DNA of 64,000 nt, from contig NTMA01000076.1 in assembly GCA_002917075.1 (NCBI GenBank), positions 62,001 through 126,000 of the forward strand, in the 5' to 3' direction. Of the stretch, positions 1 to 10,989 are shown one piece after another; position 1 is the first letter of the stretch; every line of letters starts with the position of its first letter. The notes below the pieces were generated by a model that was not told the DNA's origin, searched no databases, and worked only from the letters and a program-made list of their open reading frames with translations. Both the position numbers and the translations under genes were made by a program. The stretch is from Hawksworthiomyces lignivorus. Its lineage: Eukaryota > Ascomycota > Sordariomycetes > Ophiostomatales > Ophiostomataceae.

Positions 1-2
1 GC

Positions 3-1757
3 CTCGCTGAGGACGTCAAATACCCTCATCACCGCTGTGGTAGTCCCGATCCTGTTAATGCGAACAATGGCGTCTCTGCTCCCGCCGCCTTCATTGGACA
101 CTGCGACGAGACACAGGAAAATGCTGTGCAAGAACAGCCCGACCACATTCCGATAGAGGGCCCAAGTTCCATTACCAGTCTTCCGTCTATTCTGGCATGG
201 AATATCTTCTCAAGACAAGATGATATCTTAACACGATTTTCGTTGCTATTATCGGAACACGCGAGGCAGCCCAAGGTATCGCAAACTTCGGGCAGAGAGA
301 CCGCTAGTTGCTCGAGGCCGGATTTGCTCGCCTTGGCGAGCATCTTCGAATCTCAGTTCCTGCCGGCTATGTCTATTATTGACATGGCCGAGCTGCGTGA
401 CTACATCGCCCGTATCGGCGAATTTGGGCTTCTGTGGAACGCCGAGTCGTGTCTGGTCCTACTCGTAGCGGCTCTAGCAAGCATAAGCTCACATAGCCAG
501 GACCAGTCGTTTGTGCTGCATACAGAATCTTCGGCCATTGGAAACGCAACCAGCACAAACATTGAAATCACACCTGGCGCCCTTAGGTATTGGAACATGG
601 CAAAAAAGAGACTGGCTTGGGCGCTGGAGGATTCTGGCCTGTTGGCAGCTCAGTGTCAATTCCTTGCGGGGTATGTTCTGCACCGTTGCAATTTATTCTT
701 GCTATCCCTTTGGCGCCAGAGCTGACAACACGATCCTGATGGTAGCATCTGGTATATATACGCCTCGGAGCCAGCAGCGGCTTGGAAAATGTTTAATGGC
801 TCGCTGCTAGCGGTTGATACTGTCGATCCTCGGCATGAACTGCATATAGTAGATGTGCAGCGGATGGATAAAGAATTGAAAGAGACCATCCGATGGGCTT
901 GTGTCGGCTACTTATGGTAAATCTTAGCTGGATCCGCTGCCTGAAAGAATTGCTTTGCGTCACTTCTGGGGCTAACAAGCTTTGGCTTTAGTCGGTTGCG
1001 CTGTGAAGAGGAATATTCTATCTCTGCGGCAGTCTACAACTTGCCCAAAAGAGATATACAGCCTCTGTCTTGGGTTCATAGCTGTGATGTTTCTCTGCTC
1101 CAGATACGCCAGAGCACTCTTGTGGAGTTTCGAACACTAAATATGGACATGTCTGTGAAGGACGTTGGCGCCTTGCATACAAAGCTCGTAGTAGCCGAGC
1201 GTGCGCTAGATGAATGGTACGAGAGACTGCCTCAACATTTGAGATTCTCAACAAATGAGGAGCTAGGAGTACAAGTAGCAGAGGGTGGGCATTATCGAGC
1301 CTTACTTCAGACTCGCTACCTTGAAACCAAAGAGCTAATATTACGGCCCTCAATATATGTGCTGCTGCATGTAGGATGTCTCCGACGATGCGCAGGTGCA
1401 GCTAGCTCTAACACACTCCAAGACGTGTTGTGCGGCTATTATGCCGACCAATTCCGTGCAATGAGCCTAGCTCACCGCTCTGTGCTACTCATGCGATTGA
1501 AATCCTGCTTGAATTCTCACTTAGAGCAGTCACTGATAGATTTAGGCTGGTTTAAGACGCGAAACTGTGTAAGTCTCGCGTTGTTGCTTCTGGCTACTGA
1601 ACGTGGTTTCGACCGCGGTACATTCAACAATGTTTGTCCCCCATTTGCAAATTGCACTTCTTTGTTAAATGCTGTTGAGGGTTTCCTGAGACATAATGGC
1701 ACGTCAGAGACGGGGAGGATATATGCGAGTTTATTGCACGACCTACGTGAAAATTAA
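3..1757 (+). CDS. Fungal-specific transcription factor, middle homology region (5' partial)
   Basis: Exons <3..670, 746..916 and 992..1757 (introns 75 nt each) join in one frame for 534 residues and stay open to the left edge, so the N-terminus, where a Zn2Cys6 cluster would sit, is outside the window. The joined protein shows the typical layout of the fungal_trans domain: an 'ILAWNIFS' segment, then 'LVLLVAALASISS', 'AAQCQFLAGIWYIYASEPAAAW' split by intron 1, 'RWACVGYLCRLRCEEEYS' across intron 2, and a C-terminal helical region. Both introns begin gtatgt or gtaaat and end in tag, and the junctions restore family-like sequence. It is convergent with a relative on the minus strand that stops only 60 bases away. 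The family consists of nuclear regulators of metabolic gene sets; the target cannot be told from sequence. Confidence 0.8.
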
Positions 1758-1817
1758 GAAGTTCAATTTTTTTTTTTTTTTTTTTCCCTGATGCTCCAAC
1801 ATATTTGTGATCAGATT
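1758..1817. other. Short convergent spacer with T18-type tract
   Basis: This 60-base interval separates the stop codons of two convergent regulator genes and holds an uninterrupted T run near 1768-1786. It must supply 3' ends for both strands, so the transcripts probably overlap. Confidence 0.6.
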
Positions 1818-4029
1818 TCAGACTCGAAAATCTGAATGTAGACTTTGAAGCATCTTTAGATTGGTCGCACAGTCCCTCGACTCCGCCGACCAGTACTCCA
1901 AGCCCCTTACCAACATGCGCGCCCCGTCCCGGCAAGTCTCGTCATTGGGCACCTGCATTTCCTCTAGTCCAGGACGATGCTGCGACCGGAGTTTCCGCGC
2001 TGCAATGAGAATCAAGGCACTCCTAATACCCTTCCTTAAGCCCAGCCAGGTGTCGTGCTGTCTATGCGCGGTCACGCTGGTCTTTAAGAAGAATACATCC
2101 AATCCGAGACATTCGTTTGTCAACATGATCAAGTCGTTGACAAGTGTGCGGGACCATCTCGAGACGTCATTATGTAGCAAAACGTAAAGAGCCGGTAGGC
2201 ATATGTCATGCCTGACGCTGTAAAGCCGCCATCGAAGGTAATGCCGAAGCTCGTCTTCACAAGGCGTCAGATCGTCCAAAGGGAACCGCATTACAGGAGG
2301 CAGTGATTCGTAATAGGACAATAATTCGTATTTAAACCCCTGCAATGCCTCAACTAGGCTGTAGAAGAAGGCCTCTGCAGAGCCAGTAGCGGAGCGATAC
2401 GCCTCCCGCCGCTTGTTTTGGAAGAAATTGTCGATGCGCATCTCGAGCTTGCGAAGCACTATTTCGGTCAGAAAGAAGTACCACGATTGATCTTCGTATG
2501 GTTCATGTGGGACCGGAAATGGAGCAAGCCCTGACGGGCGTACGGCTTCGTGGGATGATGCTGTATTTGTATCGCGCGCATAGCCATTGGGCGGTGTGGG
2601 CAAGGAGGTCGAGTGTGAAATCACATTCAGGCCCGACGTCTCCATCCCAAACTCAACGGCCACCTCGCTTTGGCGGTCAGTCCATGCTGGTTCCCAAATG
2701 GCTTTGCCGACGTAGGGTTACTTACCGCTCGGCCTTGAAGCAGCTCCAGCAGAGTCGCTGCTCCATGCTACGGGAATGTTCAGGGCGCTTGCCCCTGGCC
2801 TCTCGCGCTATTCTCTTGGAAATGTAGGCGCGGCATGCGATAGAGGCCACATTCAACAGGCGCCAACCTCCAACAGGTTTTTGCAAGTACATGAGGAATG
2901 TTCCGGCCATGAATATACACTGGGCTGCTATTAATGACGATTGAGCGCATAAAGCCCCGAGGCGTTTCTGGCTAGCGTCATAATAGTCTTGCGCCATCGT
3001 ATATCGTTCTGGGGATGGCTTTCTCCGGCTATAATTTGCTAGGTTGGAGCTGTCCCAAGGGCAAGAGATGGCACCCAAGGCGCACGCCAGCAACTTTTGT
3101 GCGTCAACACTTTAGCTTTAGACCAGTCCTATTTGGAAGAAAACTCACGACTTGGCATGTCTCCCCGTCCCAGTCAATGCCATTCTCGAGAAGGTTGGCA
3201 GCTCGAGCTCGCAGTTCGTTGGGTTCGAGAATTGGAAATTTGGTATGCACATTTCTCAGAAAGCTTTCTATCAGCTCTGGGACGATGGTGCCGTCGTCTA
3301 AGCCACTTCGAACGCTTCCAGGGGCGAAGAACCTAGGCCTGATCGGGTTCGAAAGGAGGCGCTGGTCCCCAAAGCTGTGGGCATCTTCATCGTCGCTGTT
3401 ATTGTTAGGGTCTTCCAGAATTATGTCCAGGCTGCCGTTCACGCTGCTGTGATAGTCGAGTATCGGCCACATGAGTGTCTCTTCGACGGTGTAGGTCCAC
3501 CACGTGCCAAAAGGAGGATTTTCTGGACGAGACAAATCTCTCCTCAATGACAAAGACTCCACCACATCTTCTTGTGGCTGGTGATTCTGGTCGTTGTACA
3601 CTGGCGTGCCTGTGCTCGGGCAAGTAGCATAGGACTCTTCGCGGACATTTGAATTCCCGTGCATTGCGGGGGCTAGGAGTGATCGCATTTCTGCGATGTC
3701 CGTTGCGGTATGGCCACCGGTCCTGAGCATATCAAGACGCTGTTCGACATTGGACAGCCTGTTCAGGATGGAAGCGATTTGGTCCTGGCTCAGATCTGAG
3801 GGCGCGGATGTCGTCTTTTCTCCTGCCCTCACTACATTTTCCCTTCTTCCTCTGCGTGCAGAGGCATTAGTATTATGTGCTCGTGAATTGCTTCTATGCG
3901 ATATAGTACGAGCGAGAAGGACGGCCGTATCTCCCAGCGAATTGTCACGTACCTCTGATGCGATGTCGAGGAGACTAGCTGGCTTTCTAAAGCCTCAAAT
4001 CGCTGACTTGAGCCGCCCGCAGCGACCAT
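1818..4029 (-). CDS. Fungal-specific transcription factor lacking a visible zinc cluster
   Basis: Minus-strand exons 4029..3953, 3851..3149, 3093..2726 and 2667..1818 (introns 101, 55 and 58 nt) give 665 residues. Junctions are convincing: 'ETCQV|LLACALGAIS' and 'CWSCFKAER|EVAVEFG' both rebuild fungal_trans domain signatures. After a short N-terminus comes a coiled-coil-like 'DQIASILNRLSNVEQRLDMLRTGG' segment that usually follows the DNA-binding cluster in such proteins. No CX2CX6C zinc cluster is visible in the proposed first exon or just upstream, so either an upstream exon was missed or the protein has only the regulatory half. It is convergent with another family member and divergent from the MFS permease at 4819. 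The start at 4029 is the least certain part. Confidence 0.75.
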
Positions 4030-4818
4030 GGTGCGATTTCTTATTTCCCCTTAGCTGACAGACGAGTAAACCAGGTATCAATCCATGTGTTCCCTGGGCG
4101 GTTGGGCTAGAAAGCAGGAAAGCGCATGCCACTGATACTTCGGCAGGCGGACAAGTGCCTAGGGACATGTAGGAGGATTTGGGGAAGAGGGCTGACTTTA
4201 GTTTTACCCTTTCAATGAGCGAAGAATCGGGGCAGTCGGACCGAAAAGTAACACAACTAACAGACGCCAACAGCCTGGATGGGTCGGGTCTTGGCATCGG
4301 GGGCCTGCCCCGAGGCCGGGGTGAACAATATTCTCCACCCGAAAGCAACTATGCCGTTAGGGTCTAGTCTGCGCTGCCAGTCTAGTTTTTCTAAAAAGCT
4401 GTAGAGCTGAGATGTATTGCGTTTCTGGCACATCGTCTCATCTCGAGAAAGGTGGTTCTACGACGAGTTCGTAGCCACTGTCTGCAGGGAAACAAAATCA
4501 GTCGGTATGCAATGCCCCGAGTGGGTGTGAACTTGGACAACGTTCACGAATATCTCCATGCCATGATTCTACCCCGAGAAACCCCACATCTCCACGCAAA
4601 CTTGGGTTGTGCTTCTAAAGATTGGAATATGGAATTCTGGACCACCAACTCCACCGTGGGGAAAAGGAGTTCCATTTACGTGTGAGGATATGACCTTTGG
4701 CTAGGGGATACCATACGTTCTCTATCTATAAATGCCACCGTATGTACTTGGCTAAGCCCTCAACCAAGAAACCTCTATCACATCGAGACATCCATCAGCA
4801 CTTTCCCCTTGTTTTAAA
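4030..4818. promoter_or_regulatory. Divergent intergenic region with a TATA-like box before the MFS gene
   Basis: The spacer lies between a minus-strand regulator and a plus-strand permease. A TATAAA hexamer at 4727-4732 sits 87 bases before the permease ATG and fits a core promoter. A minus-strand open frame at 3995-4348 carries no recognisable domain and is not called. The arrangement would let the regulator control the permease, but this is inference. Confidence 0.4.
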
Positions 4819-6363
4819 ATGTCAGCTGCATACAGCAAAGAACTGGTCCACGATGCCATCCAGCACTCGCCGCCGTGGTATCGCAATCCAAACTTGGTCA
4901 AGCTGTATCTGCTCCTCATTAGTCCCCTTCTAACGTCGACGGCATGGGGGTTTGACCTGAGCATGACCAACAGTTTGCAGTCAGTCGACACGTTTATGAA
5001 CAACTTTGGCAATCCCACCGGCGCAACTCTGGGATTTTTCGGCGCCGCAAGCTCTGTCGGTGGCATTGTTGCTTGCATCATTGGCGGGCCACTGAATGAG
5101 CGTTTCGGCCGCCGCATGATGTGCTTTGCTGGCGGTATACTTGTCCTTGCAATGGGCATTATGCAGACCTTCTCCACCTCGTTTGGCATGTTTTCTGGTG
5201 GGAAACTGCTCTTGGGCCTGGGATCCAACCTGCAGCAGGTTGCTGGACCAGTTCTCGTAACCGAACTGGCCCACCCCAAGCAGCGCGTCGCCTTGACTTC
5301 CATCTACAACACGAGCATTTACATCGGACTAATCATTGGTGCTTGGATCACATTTGGCACTTTCAGCATGGCGTCAGATTGGTCTTGGAAGATCCCATGC
5401 ATTCTCCAAATCATGCTCCCCACCTATCAAGTCGCTACCATCTGGTTCTGCCCCGAGAGTCCGAGGTGGCTTGTCTCGAAGGGTCGCGTTGATGAAGCCC
5501 GAAAAATCCTCATCAAATATCACGGAAATGGAGTCGAAGACGCCGTTGTGCTAGCAGAGATGCACGAGATCATTGCCGGGGTTGAGGCTGACAAGACACA
5601 ACTTAAATTCAATTGGGATTCCGTCAAAGCGGTCTTCGGCTCCAAGGGAAATCGCCATCGTCTTTGGTTGTGCTTCTGGACTGCTGTCGGCTCGCAGTGT
5701 GCCGGCTCAAATTTTATTTCCACCTATCTACCAGAGATTCTCGAGCAAATTGGCATGACCACCTCGAAGGAGAAAACGCTCATCAACGGCATATCAAGCA
5801 TCTGGTGCTGGGTCTGCGCCTTGTTGGCGGCGTTTATTATTCCAATGGTGACACGCCGTCAGGTCTTCCTCTTCTCCATCTCAGGCATGACTATTTGCTT
5901 TATCATATGGACAGCGCTGGCCGCAACATACTTGAAGACAGCTGAGAAGAGCTTTGGAATCGGCGTTCTCGTTATGATCTTCATCTTCAATTTCTTCAAC
6001 TCGATTTGTTGGATCCCACTTGTCGTCACATACCCCCTCGAGACTGTCACCACCAAACAGAGGAGCTTATTCTTCGCCTTCACGATGCTCACTATCAATG
6101 CCTCGTCATTTGTTGCCAGCTTTATCAACCCAGTTGGCATTCAAAATCTGTCATGGCGCTATTACATCGTTCAGTGCGTATTCAACGCCTTGCTCACTGC
6201 TATCATCTACTTCACGTATGCGGAGACACATGGCCTTACACTTGAAGAAATCTCCGTTATCTTTGATGGCGAGGACCAATTTGGAAACGTCATGGCTAAA
6301 ACCGAGCTTGACAAGGCAGGAGTTGCGAATGCACATGAAGAGATTGCAGACCATAAAGTTTGA
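4819..6363 (+). CDS. MFS sugar transporter (lactose permease-like)
   Basis: Single-exon 514-residue integral membrane protein of the major facilitator superfamily, sugar porter family, expected in the plasma membrane as a proton-coupled sugar importer. Visible family marks are the loop 2-3 motif 'GPLNERFGRR' (about residues 91-100), 'PESPRWLVSKGR' after TM6 (about 213-224), and the C-terminal 'YAETHGLTLEEI' (PETKG-like). About twelve hydrophobic segments can be counted, with a cytosolic loop between TM6 and TM7. The length matches fungal lactose/hexose permeases. The ATG at 4819 follows a TATA-like box by 87 bases. The substrate cannot be fixed from sequence; lactose, cellobiose or a related sugar would be typical of this subgroup. 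It is divergent from a fungal regulator. Confidence 0.88.
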   Translation: MSAAYSKELVHDAIQHSPPWYRNPNLVKLYLLLISPLLTSTAWGFDLSMTNSLQSVDTFMNNFGNPTGATLGFFGAASSVGGIVACIIGGPLNERFGRRMMCFAGGILVLAMGIMQTFSTSFGMFSGGKLLLGLGSNLQQVAGPVLVTELAHPKQRVALTSIYNTSIYIGLIIGAWITFGTFSMASDWSWKIPCILQIMLPTYQVATIWFCPESPRWLVSKGRVDEARKILIKYHGNGVEDAVVLAEMHEIIAGVEADKTQLKFNWDSVKAVFGSKGNRHRLWLCFWTAVGSQCAGSNFISTYLPEILEQIGMTTSKEKTLINGISSIWCWVCALLAAFIIPMVTRRQVFLFSISGMTICFIIWTALAATYLKTAEKSFGIGVLVMIFIFNFFNSICWIPLVVTYPLETVTTKQRSLFFAFTMLTINASSFVASFINPVGIQNLSWRYYIVQCVFNALLTAIIYFTYAETHGLTLEEISVIFDGEDQFGNVMAKTELDKAGVANAHEEIADHKV

Positions 6364-6754
6364 GCAACAATGTGACGGACCCCTTTGTTGAGAGGTAGAT
6401 ATGTTGACTATGAAGCGATGTTTACCTAGTCTCGTTGTATTGTTCTCCATCTAAGTTGAGGTTAGAATATTATTCACAAGGTGAATTTCAAATGAGAATT
6501 AAGCTTGCTCCCATTAGCATAGCAAGTGCCAGCGTGAACGTCGTTATTCGCCACAAATTCAGGTTTTAGCATCCATAGAACGGAAATTGTGCTCATTGTT
6601 CTGCTCAAAAACAATTGTAACTGGGGGGTATCAAAAACTAAAAGCTAATAAGAACACTGTAGCTCCAAAAAGTAACTAAAAACACCGGCATCTTGTTGCC
6701 GTCGCGCTGATAAATGCAAGATATGATTGAAAGGTAGCTTTGCCATCCGATAAT
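6364..6754. other. Convergent 3' spacer, no gene seen
   Basis: AT-rich stretch between the stop codons of the MFS gene and the minus-strand coiled-coil gene. Only 3' untranslated sequence is expected here. Confidence 0.6.
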
Positions 6755-7897
6755 TTATTTTTTCCTGTTCATCTTCGACTCCTTCCATAGCTCCACCACT
6801 TCTCTAGCAACGAGATTTATGGTATCCTTGTGCGATGTGTTTAATGTGACGTCTCCAAACCGGGGGATAACTTTGTCGGTGTGCCACCGTTTTGCCTCGC
6901 TGGTCATGATATGAAACATTTCTTCCTCGACCTCGCCAGGCCCCTGCATTGCGGCTGCTTTTTCGAAGAATTGACGAACATTTGCCTCTGTCACATCTTT
7001 GGATTTTCCAGACTTTGTGGGCCATGGGATTTTCTTGGGATCCAGCTTTTGTTCATTAGCATCTACCGCAGAGCACACTGCAGAACAGATTTGACAAGGG
7101 CTTCTTACCGGCTCTCGGTCATCCTCAATCACCTCCCATTCAGCATTGTACGTCACCCAGGCACTCTCCCAACTTCGCTCAGCTGCCCCCCTGCGGCTTC
7201 TTTCTGCTTTACGAGCCGATTCTTCGTGTCTTCTCTCTTCGCGCTCTTGCCTCTCTTTTTGGCGTTCATATTCCTCTTGTTGTTTTCGTTCCTGCCGGGC
7301 TTTCTCTTCTTTCTCTTGTCTGCGCCTCCTCCGTTTCTCTTCCTGGCGTTCGTATTCTTCTTGTTGTTGTCGTTCCTGTCGTTCCTGCTCTTCTTTCTTC
7401 TCTTGTCTGCGCCGCCTCCGTCTCTCTCTCTCTTCTTCCTCCTCCTTCTCCTGTTGCTTCTTGGCGTTTTGCTTCTGGCGAGCTTTCCGCAGCTCTTCCT
7501 CTAGTCGTCGCAATTTTTCGAGAAGCTCGTCGACGTCTTCCTCCTCCTCTGGCTCCGTCTTGTGGCGTGGTTCTGACTGGTTCTTGGATTTCTGAGCGCA
7601 GCTGCGTAGTTTAGCCTTCCACTCAGAGCAGACTTCGCTCTTCTGGCCGGTGTGCTGATAGCAGAGCATGATCTCCACTGCTTCCGAGAGCCGCGGCGAC
7701 TGAGCGGCCGCCGAAGGATCGAGCTTGGAGAGCTGATCGAGGATACCGCGGGCATGAGAGACTTTGCGCATTGCGACGGCTCTCCTACACGGTCGACCGT
7801 ATGAGCGTGCCTCGCCAACGCAGGACGAATTGAGACCAATCACAGTGTCTGGGTCCCATTGGTCCCGCGTGTTATTGAATTGTGAACCAAAATACAT
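6755..7897 (-). CDS. Coiled-coil protein with IkappaBL (NFKBIL1)-like C-terminus
   Basis: Single-exon 380-residue protein. Residues about 1-110 contain a conserved-looking N-terminal part with 'RRAVAMRKVSHARGILDQL'. Residues about 115-245 are an extreme E/R/K/Q-rich coiled coil built from repeats such as 'QERQQQEEYERQEEKRRRRR'. The last part has 'IPWPTKSGKSKDVTEANVRQFF' and 'RWHTDKVIPRFG', which resembles the RWHPDK J-domain-like segment of NF-kappa-B inhibitor-like protein 1 relatives in fungi; here Pro is replaced by Thr. Function of the fungal proteins is unknown to me. The long purine-rich coding strand makes the opposite strand appear open as well, but that frame has no family character. 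The start codon at 7897 gives the full N-terminal motif. Confidence 0.75.
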   Translation of the reverse strand: MYFGSQFNNTRDQWDPDTVIGLNSSCVGEARSYGRPCRRAVAMRKVSHARGILDQLSKLDPSAAAQSPRLSEAVEIMLCYQHTGQKSEVCSEWKAKLRSCAQKSKNQSEPRHKTEPEEEEDVDELLEKLRRLEEELRKARQKQNAKKQQEKEEEEERERRRRRRQEKKEEQERQERQQQEEYERQEEKRRRRRQEKEEKARQERKQQEEYERQKERQEREERRHEESARKAERSRRGAAERSWESAWVTYNAEWEVIEDDREPVRSPCQICSAVCSAVDANEQKLDPKKIPWPTKSGKSKDVTEANVRQFFEKAAAMQGPGEVEEEMFHIMTSEAKRWHTDKVIPRFGDVTLNTSHKDTINLVAREVVELWKESKMNRKK

Positions 7898-9694
7898 GAT
7901 TGCTTATGCAGGGGAGCGGTGGGGAAGGAACGGTAATCAGAGATGAAGTGGAGATTAAATTGGTGCCAAGCAGGCTTAATTGGAACTCGCAGGATGGCAA
8001 TCGTAGGATCGAGAGTGGCTCTAAAGCTTCTTTAAATCTCTACATCTCGCGCAACTACAGGACACGCGCAACTACATCCATCTCGAAGTCTTTTCGAACA
8101 CCTGAGGCCTCCTCATCGCGATGCTTCTCAATTTAGAGCCCCGAGGCAGTGTTTGTGGCCTACAGTGGGAACCCAGGGGCAGAGCCAGTGCCTGTTGGGT
8201 GGCGCAGAACCAGACGCTGCCCTGCAGGAGATGCGGGATGGTGGGCTGGAGAAACTCACAATTGGCTGTTTTGGTTGCTATCAAGATGTGGCGCAGAGGG
8301 TCGGCCAATCACCACATCGCATCCTCGGCTTCGTGCTGCCACACGGGACGGAAAGGCTGTGCAATTTGCGACGCTGCATAAAACGGCGACCCGAGCCTAA
8401 CCCCGCTTCAAACGTTCGAATAGTTGACGATTGGTGAGACTAGGGGCGATGACAGGGGGACAGGCGAGGCTTCGAAAGGCCCAGCCTAGGCTTAATCGAA
8501 TGTCGAGATCGCCTCACGACGCGCCTGGAAATTTCAACTGACAAGGTTCGAGATCGAGGATCCACATGCGCACACAGGCACTCTACACACCCTGGCGCGT
8601 ATTCGGACATCTTGGTTTGTCTTTGCTTATTACAGAATTAGCGGATGTGTGCAACAGAGCCATTCTGTAGCATCCACGACTGGCCGTTAGTCCAATTAGT
8701 CCAAACATATCCCTGACGTAGTCGACCGGCCTGTTGACCACCGTCCTGGCCGTGTAAAAGGCGACACAGGGATAGGAGACGAGGCCAGCCAGGTAATTCT
8801 CGTCCGCAGTTCTTTGAGTATCGTATGTTCTCATCACTATCACGCTGCGGTCCAGTGTAGTGAGCTTTACCTAACAGGACGAGAAGTGTAGCTATCTAAC
8901 AAGTCTTCTGAACATTATGAAGAATTTGAAAAAAAAAAATTTTTTTAATAAAATGCCTGGTAACGGCTGTGCTCGCCCCGTTCAGCCCCAGATTTCCTCA
9001 CTAACACAATTTTAGATACTCATATAGCGGGTTATCTTCTTGGTTTTTGCTTTTCTGCTACGTCTTAAATGTTCAAAGTATTTTGACCCTTGAAAATGTG
9101 AAAATATTGGGAAAGGAATGATGTTGGTATGAACTCCATAGGAACTCCATATCAAACCTATGATGATCAAATGATGCTCATCAAGTTTATATACGCACAT
9201 TCGCTACTAGGTCAGAATCCATAGTTTAGGGTAACAACCAGTCGTTACCCCTTGTCTGAAATAGCCATAACCCGCAACCGCGTACTATTCCCATGCCATA
9301 ACTGTATGGATCGTGATACACCGGGCTCGGTTCCACTAACATAAGCCTACAAGCCTGATCACCTTGCGCAAAGTTAAAGTGACTCTGCAACATAATGGTT
9401 CGTAAATTTAGAATGACCATTCGTTAGTTATCCACGCTTTTGGAGTCGACAACTTCCAAGGGGACGGATTCCTCTTTTTGACGCCATTGTAGTTGCGTAG
9501 CAGGAACACACTTGTACATTCGAAATTTGATCTAGTTCGTTTTAGTGGCTGTCGGATCCAATTATCCGCTGACTTCGAGTACTGATAACCGCCGTGCTCT
9601 CAATACTCTCTCGTTGGCATTTCTGTATTGGCTCGTCGGTGCCCAATCCACCAGAGATCTAGACGTACAATAAAATTTATGACGAAAAAAATTT
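7898..9694. other. 1.8 kb spacer, nothing recognised
   Basis: Several short open frames overlap one another at 8121-8437 in three frames of the same GC-richer patch, but none shows a known domain or splice-supported continuation. 8930-8950 is an A/T run. From about 8900 the sequence is AT-rich and looks like decayed non-coding DNA. Confidence 0.5.
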
Positions 9695-9885
9695 ACAGGT
9701 GAAAGAGAGAAAGTGCTGTTCTGGCCGCCACTTTTGGCTGGCGCATGGCGCCGTTTTTTGCGGTCCTTGCAGTGAGGGTTTTGTTCCTTTGAAGTACTAT
9801 GTACTGACGGTTGTAACCCTGCCAACCGTCTCTAGATGTCAAGCCAGTTTGAGTAGAGCCATTGATTAGGAGAGGCCAAAAAGGA
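9695..9885. repeat. Dispersed repeat, copy A
   Basis: From ACAGGTGAAAGAGAGAAAG onward the sequence aligns with 20709-20905 and 20953-21072: a GAGAAAG..TGTTCT block, a GC-rich CCGC..TTTTGGCTGGCG block with hairpin potential, a CTTTGAAGTACT block and a TAA(T/C)CCT..CAACCG block. Divergence between copies is substantial, so the family is old. No coding capacity is seen. It may be part of an LTR or a non-autonomous element. Confidence 0.65.
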
Positions 9886-10989
9886 TATCCTAGAGGGAGG
9901 CAGGGCCAGGAGCCCTCTCTGTATAGTGCTATATACAGTGTATGACCACGGTATTCAAGTGATAGGCATACGGTATCAACCTACAGGTATGGTATTATAT
10001 AAGCACTGCTCAACTAGACATCGCGGGTTACCACGTTAATGCTTGTTTACCAAGTTCCGTACTACACCCGTCCCACGCCCGTCTTGAACGGTTCCTTGTA
10101 GTACCCCGGTTCGGGTCCATGCCGGTGGCATCTGCCGTGCCACTGCTTCCTTGTTTAGGCGGGATAGCGAGTTGCTGCGATGGTCGGTGGCGCCGCACCT
10201 AGTGCAGCGTCGCGGCGTCTTGCTTGATATTTTTAAAGAAAGTTATCGCGGTACTTGTATATGGCATATTTTTCGTATTTATCGTATATTAACAGCAGCA
10301 GCAGCTTTGACTGCTCATAATCTAACAGTTATATAGCAGCTCAGCACCGTCCTCTGAGTACTACGAACAAAAAGGATTGGATTGATTGGACTGTTGTAAA
10401 TGTCCTCTATGTAAAGGTATCCCTGCTTTGTCTCCACGAAACCGGAGCAGCGCAAGAAAACCTGAGGAATCGCTATCTCTACCTTCCTAAATTTAAATAA
10501 AAAAAACGGCGGTCCAAGATCAGGCGGTTGAGATGAAGAACGGCTCTTCATACAGCATGCGCTTTGACGTCACTTGCGACTTTTTTTAAGACGAATTTGA
10601 GATTTGAAAACCAGTTCGGACTACTAGTACAGTTGGCATTGTAGCTAGTTAAATGATAAGAATCGGCGTTTGTTTTACAATGATTAACTATTATACTAAC
10701 TCGACCTTCTCACTATGCCGCCTACAAGCCATGGTCCACCTTTGGGGCACCAGGTACCTGCGTGCGCCGCCTACGCCGTGGAGCCGTGTTCTTTTCGTTA
10801 CCGTCTGCAGGTCGGGACGGTTCGCGTTGTCAGTCTCTGCGCTAACGCCAAGGGCGGCGTGGCTTGTACCAGCCAAGACCCGTCGTTTTGACGCGTGGCT
10901 TGTTGTTTTTTTGTGCTTATTTCCTCCTCGTTCCATTTGTTCCCTCATTTTCATTATGTCTCTGACCGCAATAGTCCTATACCATTATC
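9886..10989. other. AT-rich spacer, nothing recognised
   Basis: No coding feature is supported between the repeat copy and the 3' end of the membrane-protein gene. An open frame at 10653-11069 overlaps that gene's 3' part in antisense and is not credible. A TATATAAG-like string near 9995-10002 could be an old element promoter. Confidence 0.45.

Noticed and set aside
7146..7595. Long plus-strand open frames opposite the coiled-coil gene (Ser/Leu/Phe-rich)
   Set aside because: They are the complement of E/K/R-rich codons on the minus strand. The minus frame has family motifs and the plus frames do not.
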